11,186 nt of DNA from an archaeon (GTDB lineage: Archaea; Nanobdellota; Nanobdellia; SCGC-AAA011-G17; GW2011-AR17). The notes beneath the pieces are model-generated. The model did no database searches. It was not told the origin of the DNA and saw nothing but the letters and a program-made list of their open reading frames with translations. Position 1 is the first letter of the stretch, and every line of letters begins with the position of its first letter. The stretch is from the NCBI GenBank assembly GCA_023245755.1, contig JAHFJQ010000024.1:1-11186 (forward strand), in the 5' to 3' direction. Both the position numbers and the translations under genes were made by a program. Shown in pieces: positions 5,794 through 11,186 of the stretch.

Positions 5794-5801
5794 TATTTAA
5801 A
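5794..5801 (-). promoter_or_regulatory. Internal TATA box before the 61-residue mini-pilin
   Basis: The minus strand reads CCTTTAAATATTC, centred about 26 bases before the ATG at 5771. The gene upstream ends at 5807, so the element fits neatly into the gap. It supports 5771 rather than 5780 as the start. Confidence 0.6.
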
Positions 5802-5806
5802 GGTTT

Positions 5807-6136
5807 TTACTCGGTAGTACTTTCAGGGCAATGCGTTTGGTAACTTTCCCCGATTAAGTCTGTACAACTACTTCCTTTTGCTGCTGCAATATCCTCTGGG
5901 AAACCAGGCTCATTCCAAGCATTTTCATCATGTGTTGTACAATAAAACTCACATTTAGAATCATACAATGCAATTTTTTCAGAACTAATAGAGCCTACAT
6001 CTTCTGTTTGGCCAAATAGATTTGTTAAACCACCAGTAAAGAATAAGGCAATAACAATGAGAGCGATTAATGCAAGTACTGCAAGAATAATAAAGTTTAA
6101 AGAAATATCCATCCCTTTTTTATTTAATCTCACCAT
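5807..6136 (-). CDS. Class III signal pilin-like protein with four cysteines, 109 residues
   Basis: The leader MVRLNKKG|MDISLNFI fits the archaeal class III pattern with Met after the cleaved Gly. A long helix covers about 13-34. The small exported domain has four cysteines at 62, 66, 91 and 103, enough for two disulfides, and is acidic. It ends in ESTTE. The function is inferred as a pilin or pseudopilin subunit. The gene follows a 65-base gap with a TATA box about 30 bases upstream and has no Shine-Dalgarno site, so it is probably the first gene of an internal transcript. The gap to the next gene (61 residues) again holds a TATA box, so the transcript may be only one gene long or read through. 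Confidence 0.78.
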   Translation of the reverse strand: MVRLNKKGMDISLNFIILAVLALIALIVIALFFTGGLTNLFGQTEDVGSISSEKIALYDSKCEFYCTTHDENAWNEPGFPEDIAAAKGSSCTDLIGESYQTHCPESTTE

Positions 6137-6162
6137 GTTTTTACTCTTAAGAGAGTCAGAGA

Positions 6163-6170
6163 TATTTAAA
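6163..6170 (-). promoter_or_regulatory. Internal TATA box before the 109-residue pilin gene
   Basis: The minus strand reads GCTTTAAATATC, centred about 30 bases before the ATG at 6136 and inside the 65-base gap after the 463-residue gene. The core TTTAAATA is identical to those before mtnP and the 61-residue gene. Confidence 0.6.
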
Positions 6171-6201
6171 GCTTTCTATGATTCTTTGTCTGTATTCTTA
6201 T

Positions 6202-7593
6202 TTATTCTGAGACATAATATACATTTGGATCAAAGCCATTATTATTGAGATCAGGAATGGTATTTTCTATCTCTGCTGGAGCCAGATTTTGGAAATACAT
6301 TTGTCCTTCTACAAGATTATTACAAGTTGTTGTACTGGAACCTGTAGCATACTGTGCTGGACATTTTATTTCTAAGAAAGGGTAAGAGTCTGCGTTAAAA
6401 TCCGCTATTCTAAACGTACATGCCGGATTTAATTGATATTCTTCTTTTTCTGCGATTATTTCTGCACCTTGTTCATAGGTTGCATCAATGACTCCGGAAT
6501 CAGACATCTGTACTGTGTTCGTATTACTATTGTACACTTCTCTGATCTTTGCTTTTGTTTCTGGAGTAAGATCATCAAAAAGAACGGTGAAGGAGAAAGC
6601 ATCTACACCACATATGTAGCCCCCATTCCATCGTGTTCCAAAAAGCGTTGTAGACTCTCCAGACTCTCCTGTTGCTTGTGAAAGCCAGTAAAATGTTCCG
6701 GAGGGAGCAAAGGTATTTATTGGAGTTGTTGAAGAACTGTCCTTATTGCAATACTTTGAACTATCTGCAAGGAAATCAACGAAGGGTGCTGATTTGCTTG
6801 CTTGTTCATCCGTTAAGGTATACACTTGATTATAACCTAGATTTGAAACATCTGTGAGACGATGTTCTATAAGATCAGTGAGTAAACAATACTGAGTATC
6901 ACTTATTTTATATAACTGAGGAGCGGCTCGCAAATAATATCCATAGGAATAATCATCTTCTGTTCCAATAGTTTGTTTATCTCTGTAGAAACCAAAAGTG
7001 TAATCATCTCCACTTTCACTTCCCGCTTTGTTTGCACGTTCATCTTTCCAAATGACATACCAGTTATTTGTTGCAGCATAAGAAGGACTCCATTGCGTTT
7101 CTTTGACTTCATCATCAAGCCCTTTTATGAAATACTGTTCTGGAAAAATACAACCTAGTTGTTCTCCTGTATCTGTTATTTGTACTGCAAATAATCCTAA
7201 TTCATAGGATTCTTGTTGTGTGTACAGAGGAGCATCACCCGTATCATATGCTGTTACAGTAAGAGTACTTTTCCCATTGTGAATAGAGAGATACTGATCA
7301 TTAGATACTACACCAAAACTAGAAGTAGAACAAAAACAATTACTTGCACTTTCAGGATTCACTTTTTCGTCATATTGACATTTCCCTACTTGTTCAAGCA
7401 GATCCTTTTCTGCGGCTACAGTATTTTGCTTTGCTTCTTCTGTAGCAGTCTGTTCTCCAAAAAAGACCTCATTAAAAATGTCTGTAATTTGGCTACTGGA
7501 ATCACCCATGAGAGCAAAGAATACTAGAAGGACTACAAAGATCACAATGACTACTAAAATTCCTGAGACTGCTGTTTTTGGTGCATCCGTCAT
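6202..7593 (-). CDS. Large membrane-anchored exported protein of the pilus locus, 463 residues
   Basis: A short N-terminus (MTDAPKTAVSG) precedes a strong helix at about 11-29, and about 430 residues are exported. The leader lacks the K-K-G|Q site of the neighbours. It may be an N-anchored structural or tip protein, or a pilin with a deviating site. The exported part starts with a helical, acidic region (about 33-70), then a Tyr/Thr/Ser-rich, beta-like domain with ten cysteines at 72, 86, 88, 148, 236, 282, 328, 392, 411 and 424. An acidic, Asn-rich end (IPDLNNNGFDPN) could bind calcium, but this is only a visual resemblance. The family is not recognised. ATG 7593 lies one base after the preceding stop, with AGGAAGA four bases upstream. 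It is followed by a promoter-bearing gap, so it is probably the last gene of the first transcript. Confidence 0.75.
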   Translation of the reverse strand: MTDAPKTAVSGILVVIVIFVVLLVFFALMGDSSSQITDIFNEVFFGEQTATEEAKQNTVAAEKDLLEQVGKCQYDEKVNPESASNCFCSTSSFGVVSNDQYLSIHNGKSTLTVTAYDTGDAPLYTQQESYELGLFAVQITDTGEQLGCIFPEQYFIKGLDDEVKETQWSPSYAATNNWYVIWKDERANKAGSESGDDYTFGFYRDKQTIGTEDDYSYGYYLRAAPQLYKISDTQYCLLTDLIEHRLTDVSNLGYNQVYTLTDEQASKSAPFVDFLADSSKYCNKDSSSTTPINTFAPSGTFYWLSQATGESGESTTLFGTRWNGGYICGVDAFSFTVLFDDLTPETKAKIREVYNSNTNTVQMSDSGVIDATYEQGAEIIAEKEEYQLNPACTFRIADFNADSYPFLEIKCPAQYATGSSTTTCNNLVEGQMYFQNLAPAEIENTIPDLNNNGFDPNVYYVSE

Positions 7594-7594
7594 A

Positions 7595-7750
7595 TTATCT
7601 TCCTAAAAATGTGTCTGAAAAGTAATTTATTCCCTCAATAATCTTTTCTTTTATTTGTCCTGAAAAGACGATGATTACAAGCACTACGACTAAACCAATG
7701 ATTATTATTGCAATCTGTTCCCATGCAAGTTCTGCTTTTTTACTCTTCAT
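7595..7750 (-). CDS. Mini-pilin with prepilin signal and Glu5, 51 residues
   Basis: This small gene encodes MKSKKA|ELAWEQIA, with cleavage after Ala and Glu at mature position 5. A helix of Ile, Val and Leu covers about 13-29, followed by a short tail (SGQIKEKIIEGINYFSDTF). It matches the 61-residue protein at 5586-5771 in leader, Glu5, helix length and the GQI after the helix, so the two look like paralogues. A very short mature protein of about 45 residues would be almost a bare helix, resembling the small Flp-type pilins served by Tad systems. The start at 7750 forms a TAATG overlap with the preceding gene and has a strong AGGAGGT five bases upstream, the best Shine-Dalgarno site of the locus. 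This suggests high output, as expected for a major pilin. Confidence 0.8.
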   Translation of the reverse strand: MKSKKAELAWEQIAIIIIGLVVVLVIIVFSGQIKEKIIEGINYFSDTFLGR

Positions 7751-8646
7751 TATGGACCTCCTGGGCCGTAAGCAACACAGTCACTATTATCATTCTCACT
7801 AGTTACATAATACGTTCCGCTTGCACCGGCTACACCAGCAGCAGTAATTATGGCTGCTTTTGTTCCTATTAGTCCTATTGCAAGTTCTGAACCAGCGATA
7901 ATTGCGGATACACCAGAAACACCTCCAGTGTACACAGCTACTCCCGTTCCTGCCGTAGCTACGGCAACGACTACAGCGCCAGCAGCAACAGCAGTTGCAA
8001 TTCCTATCTCTTTCCAATACCCGGCATCAAAATTAGGATTTTCTGTGATCAGAATTTTGTCCCCTTCTTCAGAAGGAATTTGATCATCGTAATATAATAT
8101 GTAATACAACTGCCCACCTTCAAGTTTGAGATTAGAGATTGCAGAATCCTCACTAGATTTATCAAAACAGATACTTTGTCCTTCCGTATTTGTTTCTAAA
8201 TACGCATAATCTGATTTCTCTCCGCTGACAGATTGCCCCCTATTATGAGTTAAGGTATATGCAATAAAATTGGGTAAGGTAATATCCTCCTTAGGAGTGA
8301 AAGAATAGACTGGGTAGATTTCATCTGCAGAACTACCCATATCACAAGTATTCTCTTTATACATCCACCAAGTATCCCTTGTAAGATCTGCTAGCTTTGC
8401 GGTGTCTACAGAATCTTCTAAAGTTTCTAAAGAACATAAGGAAGGCATTGCTGAGAAAACCCCTCCAGAACACTTCACTGTGTTTGTCAACCAACACCCC
8501 GTTTGCACTGCTGTTTCTTTTGTGAGTAAATCTCCCTGTAACGCAATAATAATTCCTATAAACATTGCTAAGAAAACTAATCCTAGAACTGATGCAAAGA
8601 TTGCTCCCCATGGAGAACCCTCTTCCCCTCTCTTAAACAAACGCAT
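7750..8646 (-). CDS. Exported protein with prepilin-like start and hydrophobic Ala/Gly C-terminal region, 298 residues
   Basis: MRLFKRG|EEGSPWGAI resembles a prepilin site (R-G before E), followed by a helix at about 13-36. The middle region (about 40-210) is hydrophilic and has cysteines at 51, 59, 71, 101 and 160; a sixth is at 290. From about 214 to 277 the sequence is rich in Ala, Gly, Val and Ile. It forms two or three hydrophobic stretches separated by Tyr/Gly/Ser turns and may be a second membrane-embedded or glycine-zipper region, which is unusual for a pilin. The end is hydrophilic (GPGGP). The family is not recognised. The start at 8646 overlaps the 31-residue gene by 14 bases, with GTGGG eight bases upstream. 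The stop overlaps the next ATG by one base. It may be a scaffold or assembly protein and not a filament subunit. Confidence 0.75.
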   Translation of the reverse strand: MRLFKRGEEGSPWGAIFASVLGLVFLAMFIGIIIALQGDLLTKETAVQTGCWLTNTVKCSGGVFSAMPSLCSLETLEDSVDTAKLADLTRDTWWMYKENTCDMGSSADEIYPVYSFTPKEDITLPNFIAYTLTHNRGQSVSGEKSDYAYLETNTEGQSICFDKSSEDSAISNLKLEGGQLYYILYYDDQIPSEEGDKILITENPNFDAGYWKEIGIATAVAAGAVVVAVATAGTGVAVYTGGVSGVSAIIAGSELAIGLIGTKAAIITAAGVAGASGTYYVTSENDNSDCVAYGPGGP

Positions 8647-8728
8647 TTTTTAAACCCACTATGAAAAGCATGACAACTACAAGTAATACAATTGCTGCAA
8701 TAAAGATCACGATTGTTTTTAATGCCAT
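8633..8728 (-). CDS. 31-residue single-helix membrane peptide
   Basis: The frame encodes MALKTIVIFIAAIVLLVVV followed by MLFIVGLKNAFV, essentially one membrane helix with a Lys at each end. The gene sits three bases after the stop of the TadC-like gene and overlaps the start of the 298-residue gene by 14 bases. AAGGTC lies six bases before the ATG. That placement and the Shine-Dalgarno site argue for a real gene despite its length. It has no prepilin cleavage site. It may be a small partner of the platform protein, comparable in size to other micropeptides that stabilise membrane complexes, but that role is a guess. The alternative is that the sequence only couples translation between the two larger genes. 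Confidence 0.55.
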   Translation of the reverse strand: MALKTIVIFIAAIVLLVVVMLFIVGLKNAFV

Positions 8729-8731
8729 CTT

Positions 8732-10879
8732 TTAGACCTTCCCTACTGCAAGCGCAAGTAAGTTGAATGCAAAGATTGTAATTCCTGCAATGAGTATGTA
8801 TAACACTGTGCCTCTAAATAAGTTTTTCCCTAAAGTGTATTCTTCATTGAGTTTGTCTACACCATTTTCAATGCCATTTGCATGAATAGTTAAGACATAG
8901 CCCATCTCCACCACATAAAGACCAACAATGATCTGTAGAAAATAAGGAGAGATGAGCTTTTCTAAGGGGAAAATATTTGCAATTCCAGATGCACCAGATA
9001 ATAATGAACCAGCTGCGTCTCCACCGGTTGCAGTACCTAAAGATGTGGATAAAGACCCAATAATGGTAGTAATCATTGCACCAATACCTACAACAATTCC
9101 TGCAATGAGAGGCGTTAAGAAAGAAACCTGAGATTTTATCGAAGAGGTGATTTCTGAGAGAAGATCTTTTAATCGCTCAGAAACTTTGTAAATCCGATCT
9201 AAATATTCTGCAATACTTAACAAAGCCTTAGAAACAACCTGTGGGCCTTTTCTTGCAGACTCTACAAGCACTTTCATTGTGCTTTCGATCAAGGATGAGG
9301 GATATGCAACTATCGCCCCGTTCTTTTCATTAAAAATGGCATCCTGAAGATTCATTCCCAGTCTTCGAATGTTGTTGTCTACAATAGAAAGGAATTTTCC
9401 GGTTGGAGTTCCTGATAAACCTTGAGCTACTTTTCCGAATGCCATCTCTGCCGGCATACCACCCCCAATACGATTTCCTAGCTGGAAAATTGCACCACGA
9501 AATTCTGTTTCGAGTTTTTGTGTTTCTTCTCGAATCTTAATGAGTTTATTTGATTTTGTTTGATAATAGACACTGAGCGCCAGAGCGAATCCTAAGGGCA
9601 CAAATAAACTGAGCATCGTTGCACCTAAGCCAAATGGACCGACCACTACGCCTGTGTCTGTTGTTCGATAATCAAGAAGAAGAATATTATCTGTAATATA
9701 TACTTCTGCTGTAGGGTCTATCCAGTGAATAATAAGAGGAGAAAAACCTATGATCATAAAAATGAAAAACACTAAAATTGCAATAAACTTCGGTTCTATA
9801 AGCATGTTTCCTACTTTGAATTTTCTCATATCCTCAAATTGAGGTAAGGCACTAATGTCGGCTTGTGCATAGCCAATGGGACGCTTTGCAAGAAGCACAT
9901 AGCCAAAGTAAAAAACAACAAAGGGAAGGAGGATGTTATAGAGAAGACCAATATGATACCACTTCACTCCTAAAAAAGAACCCATCAAAGGAAGAACGAT
10001 TAAACCTAAAATTGGAAGAATAACTCCTAACATGTGTAAGGTTGTGATGGGAGACTTGACTTCCTGTGCATAGTGCAACATGCTATCATAGGTTCCTTCA
10101 AGAATGACTTCTAAAGACTTTTCTAGCAGTTCTACACGCCGAGGTTCAGAAGATTCATAGAGAGAAGATTCAATAAGATGAAAAGATTCTACGAAGGCAA
10201 GGTTATAGTCTTTCCAACCAAGTAAATAGTTTTCAATGGAAGCTTGAATGGTAGGGAAACGATTTGTTTCTACATCCCAGTATATTTTTCGTAAATCTAA
10301 GGCTAGGGGGTTTCCTACATGCTCGCCTGCAAATTTAATTGCATGCTCTAAATTAGAAGTGTGACGCATGTAAATAACAATGTAGAGAATACACAAGACC
10401 ATTTGATTAGATGCCTGCAGGCGACGTTTCTGTGCAAGATGAATAGGATAGTTAGAAAGAGGCTTGAGTAATACAATTCCCATGGCTATCAGAAAAATTG
10501 CAGTGAATATCTGTGGTGCACCAAAGAGGAAGGAAACAAAACCAACAAAAAAACCGAGAAAGATCAAGGTGAACATGACTAAAATAGAAAGGGTATAGGC
10601 TGCTGCAGGAGCAATGTCTAAGTGCGTTGCTGCAATTGCTTCTTCCGTTTTCTTTTGATAATCTTTGTTTGTGGGAGCGAAATCAATAATAGAATGTGCA
10701 AACCTGCAGGCACGTTCATACAAGGTATTTTCTAAACGTAGAGCTTCATTTCTAAAGGTGTGATAGTCTTTGGTAAAAACCCCTGCTGAGGGCTGGTCCA
10801 TAGAGGACTCAAACTGAGAACCAAGTTTAGCTCCATACTTGTCCATTACCTTTTGAAAACGAGGATCTACCTTCACCAT
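8732..10879 (-). CDS. tadC: Archaeal type IV pilus/archaellum-type membrane platform protein (TadC/ArlJ/PilC, T2SSF family), double-domain
   Basis: This 715-residue integral membrane protein is the predicted inner platform on which an ATPase of the TadA/ArlI/PilB type acts to extrude pilin subunits. A cytosolic N-terminal region (about 1-90) is followed by helices near 92-118 and 122-140. The first T2SSF-like helical cytosolic domain (about 155-280) has LEHAIKFAGEHVGNPLALDL. Helices follow near 283-300, 310-330, 363-388 and 415-438. The second T2SSF-like domain (about 455-585) has FQLGNRIGGGMPAEMAFGKV and ARKGPQVVSKALLSIAEYL. C-terminal helices lie near 588-610, 645-665 and 690-712. Two repeated T2SSF domains are usual for archaeal members. 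ATG 10879 is placed 31 bases after a TATA box. It heads the pilin locus, which strongly supports a pilus role. The ATPase gene that normally accompanies it is not in the window. Confidence 0.9.
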   Translation of the reverse strand: MVKVDPRFQKVMDKYGAKLGSQFESSMDQPSAGVFTKDYHTFRNEALRLENTLYERACRFAHSIIDFAPTNKDYQKKTEEAIAATHLDIAPAAAYTLSILVMFTLIFLGFFVGFVSFLFGAPQIFTAIFLIAMGIVLLKPLSNYPIHLAQKRRLQASNQMVLCILYIVIYMRHTSNLEHAIKFAGEHVGNPLALDLRKIYWDVETNRFPTIQASIENYLLGWKDYNLAFVESFHLIESSLYESSEPRRVELLEKSLEVILEGTYDSMLHYAQEVKSPITTLHMLGVILPILGLIVLPLMGSFLGVKWYHIGLLYNILLPFVVFYFGYVLLAKRPIGYAQADISALPQFEDMRKFKVGNMLIEPKFIAILVFFIFMIIGFSPLIIHWIDPTAEVYITDNILLLDYRTTDTGVVVGPFGLGATMLSLFVPLGFALALSVYYQTKSNKLIKIREETQKLETEFRGAIFQLGNRIGGGMPAEMAFGKVAQGLSGTPTGKFLSIVDNNIRRLGMNLQDAIFNEKNGAIVAYPSSLIESTMKVLVESARKGPQVVSKALLSIAEYLDRIYKVSERLKDLLSEITSSIKSQVSFLTPLIAGIVVGIGAMITTIIGSLSTSLGTATGGDAAGSLLSGASGIANIFPLEKLISPYFLQIIVGLYVVEMGYVLTIHANGIENGVDKLNEEYTLGKNLFRGTVLYILIAGITIFAFNLLALAVGKV

Positions 10880-10906
10880 CTTTTGTGGTTTTTATAGGAA
10901 AAGAAG

Positions 10907-10914
10907 TTTATATA
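10907..10914 (-). promoter_or_regulatory. TATA box of the platform gene and pilus locus
   Basis: The minus strand reads GCTATATAAAC, centred about 31 bases before the ATG at 10879, giving a leader of only about five bases. It is the first promoter of the locus. It lies back to back with the TATA box of the divergent plus-strand gene, about 26 bases from centre to centre, so one regulator bound here could affect both. Confidence 0.6.
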
Positions 10915-10932
10915 GCTTTAGGGAGCAAACCG

Positions 10933-10940
10933 TTATAAAT
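10933..10940 (+). promoter_or_regulatory. TATA box of the BtpA-like gene
   Basis: TTATAAAT is centred about 26 bases before the ATG at 10962. No Shine-Dalgarno site fits the ATG at normal spacing, which is consistent with a leaderless mRNA. Confidence 0.6.
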
Positions 10941-10961
10941 AGCAGGTTTATTTCTCCTTTT

Positions 10962-11186
10962 ATGGATAGAACGCAATTCTTTGCAGATACACCTATTTTT
11001 GCTATGCTTCATTTAGCTGGAGAATCATCTGTATGTGTACGAAGAGCATTAGAGGAACTTGCACTTTTTGAAGAAGAAGGCGTTGATGGTGTTATTGTTG
11101 AGAATTACCATGGTCACAGTGCAGATGTTATAAGCACTCTTCGAGGAATACAAGAAAGAGGAACAGCTTTGCAGGTTGGAGTGAAT
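10962..11186 (+). CDS. BtpA/SgcQ-like TIM-barrel protein, 3' end outside window
   Basis: Seventy-five residues are visible before the window ends. The segments TPIFAMLHLAGES (strand 1 and the following loop), a helix with RRALEELALFEEEGVD, then GVIVENYHG and finally LQVGVN match the start of the BtpA family. That family typically reads as a GMxHLPPLPG-like first strand, EEGGVDGIIVEN, then PLGVNV. BtpA was named for a role in photosystem I assembly in cyanobacteria, but archaeal homologues are common and their reaction is unknown. The usual Pro-rich loop after HL is replaced by AGES here, so the match is not complete. The start ATG 10962 has a TATA box upstream. It is divergent from the pilus locus, and no functional link is evident. 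Another TIM-barrel family is possible. Confidence 0.65.
   Translation, partial: MDRTQFFADTPIFAMLHLAGESSVCVRRALEELALFEEEGVDGVIVENYHGHSADVISTLRGIQERGTALQVGVN

Noticed and set aside
4459..6130. A-rich runs before GGG at the K-K-G codons (in the 115-, 356- and 109-residue genes) as slippery or phase-variable tracts
   Set aside because: The runs are only five to seven A long and are explained by the conserved Lys-Lys-Gly signal. All frames are intact on both sides.
7213..7527. Plus-strand frame of 104 codons inside the 463-residue gene
   Set aside because: It is antisense to a strong coding frame, has a Cys-, Ile- and Arg-rich composition typical of a reverse shadow, and lacks a promoter or Shine-Dalgarno site.
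7799..8083. Frames on both strands over the Ala/Gly-rich end of the 298-residue gene
   Set aside because: Their odd composition (Cys/Arg/Asn runs on one strand, Ala/Thr/Pro on the other) follows from the GCN and GTN codons of the real gene read in other frames.
10889..10897. Second TATA-like CCTATAAAAAC before the platform gene
   Set aside because: It lies only about 14 bases from the ATG and would place the transcript start inside the gene. The element at 10907-10914 has suitable spacing.
1..11186. CRISPR arrays, insertion sequences or long direct repeats
   Set aside because: No repeated spacer-repeat pattern, transposase gene or terminal inverted repeats were seen. The only recurring motifs are TATA cores and prepilin leader codons.

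Overview
The window looks archaeal and is AT-rich. Most likely it comes from a DPANN lineage of the Woesearchaeota/Pacearchaeota kind; that placement is inferred from gene style, not from a marker tree. Three things point to Archaea. TATA boxes of the TTTAAATA type sit about 24-31 bases before start codons that have no leader. A tRNA-Trp carries A at the discriminator position. A long run of small secreted proteins has class III (prepilin-like) N-termini of the form K-K-G/A followed by Q, E or M and a hydrophobic helix. No gene-free stretch longer than 300 bases exists.

Region 1 (1-1735, minus strand) holds an unrecognised protein cut by the window edge, an S-methyl-5'-thioadenosine/purine nucleoside phosphorylase (mtnP family) and a nucleoside 2-deoxyribosyltransferase-like protein. 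Each has its own TATA box. The last two suggest a small purine nucleoside salvage group. Region 2 (1811-2293, plus strand) holds a VOC/glyoxalase-fold protein and an intronless tRNA-Trp(CCA).

Region 3 (2299-10917, minus strand) is the main content: a compact 14-gene locus. It starts with a 715-residue TadC/ArlJ/PilC-type membrane platform. Thirteen small or medium membrane-anchored proteins follow, most with an N-terminal prepilin-like segment and an extracytoplasmic domain: 31, 298, 51, 463, 109, 61, 356, 115, 143, 182, 162, 68 and 44 residues. Genes are packed with ATGA or TAATG overlaps or gaps of a few bases. Genes inside a transcript mostly have Shine-Dalgarno sites (GGAGGT, GGTGG). The 109-, 61- and 115-residue genes follow short gaps with internal TATA boxes and appear leaderless. 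The likely product is an archaeal type IV pilus-like surface fibre or secretion pseudopilus with several cysteine-rich subunits. No ATPase (TadA/ArlI/PilB) and no prepilin peptidase is visible, so these must be encoded elsewhere or outside the window.

Region 4 (10933-11186, plus strand) is the start of a divergent BtpA-like TIM-barrel gene. It shares an 82-bp back-to-back promoter region with the platform gene.

Several genes are too short, open-ended or overlapping to stand out: the 31- and 51-residue membrane peptides, the 44-residue terminal peptide and the two partial genes at the window edges.
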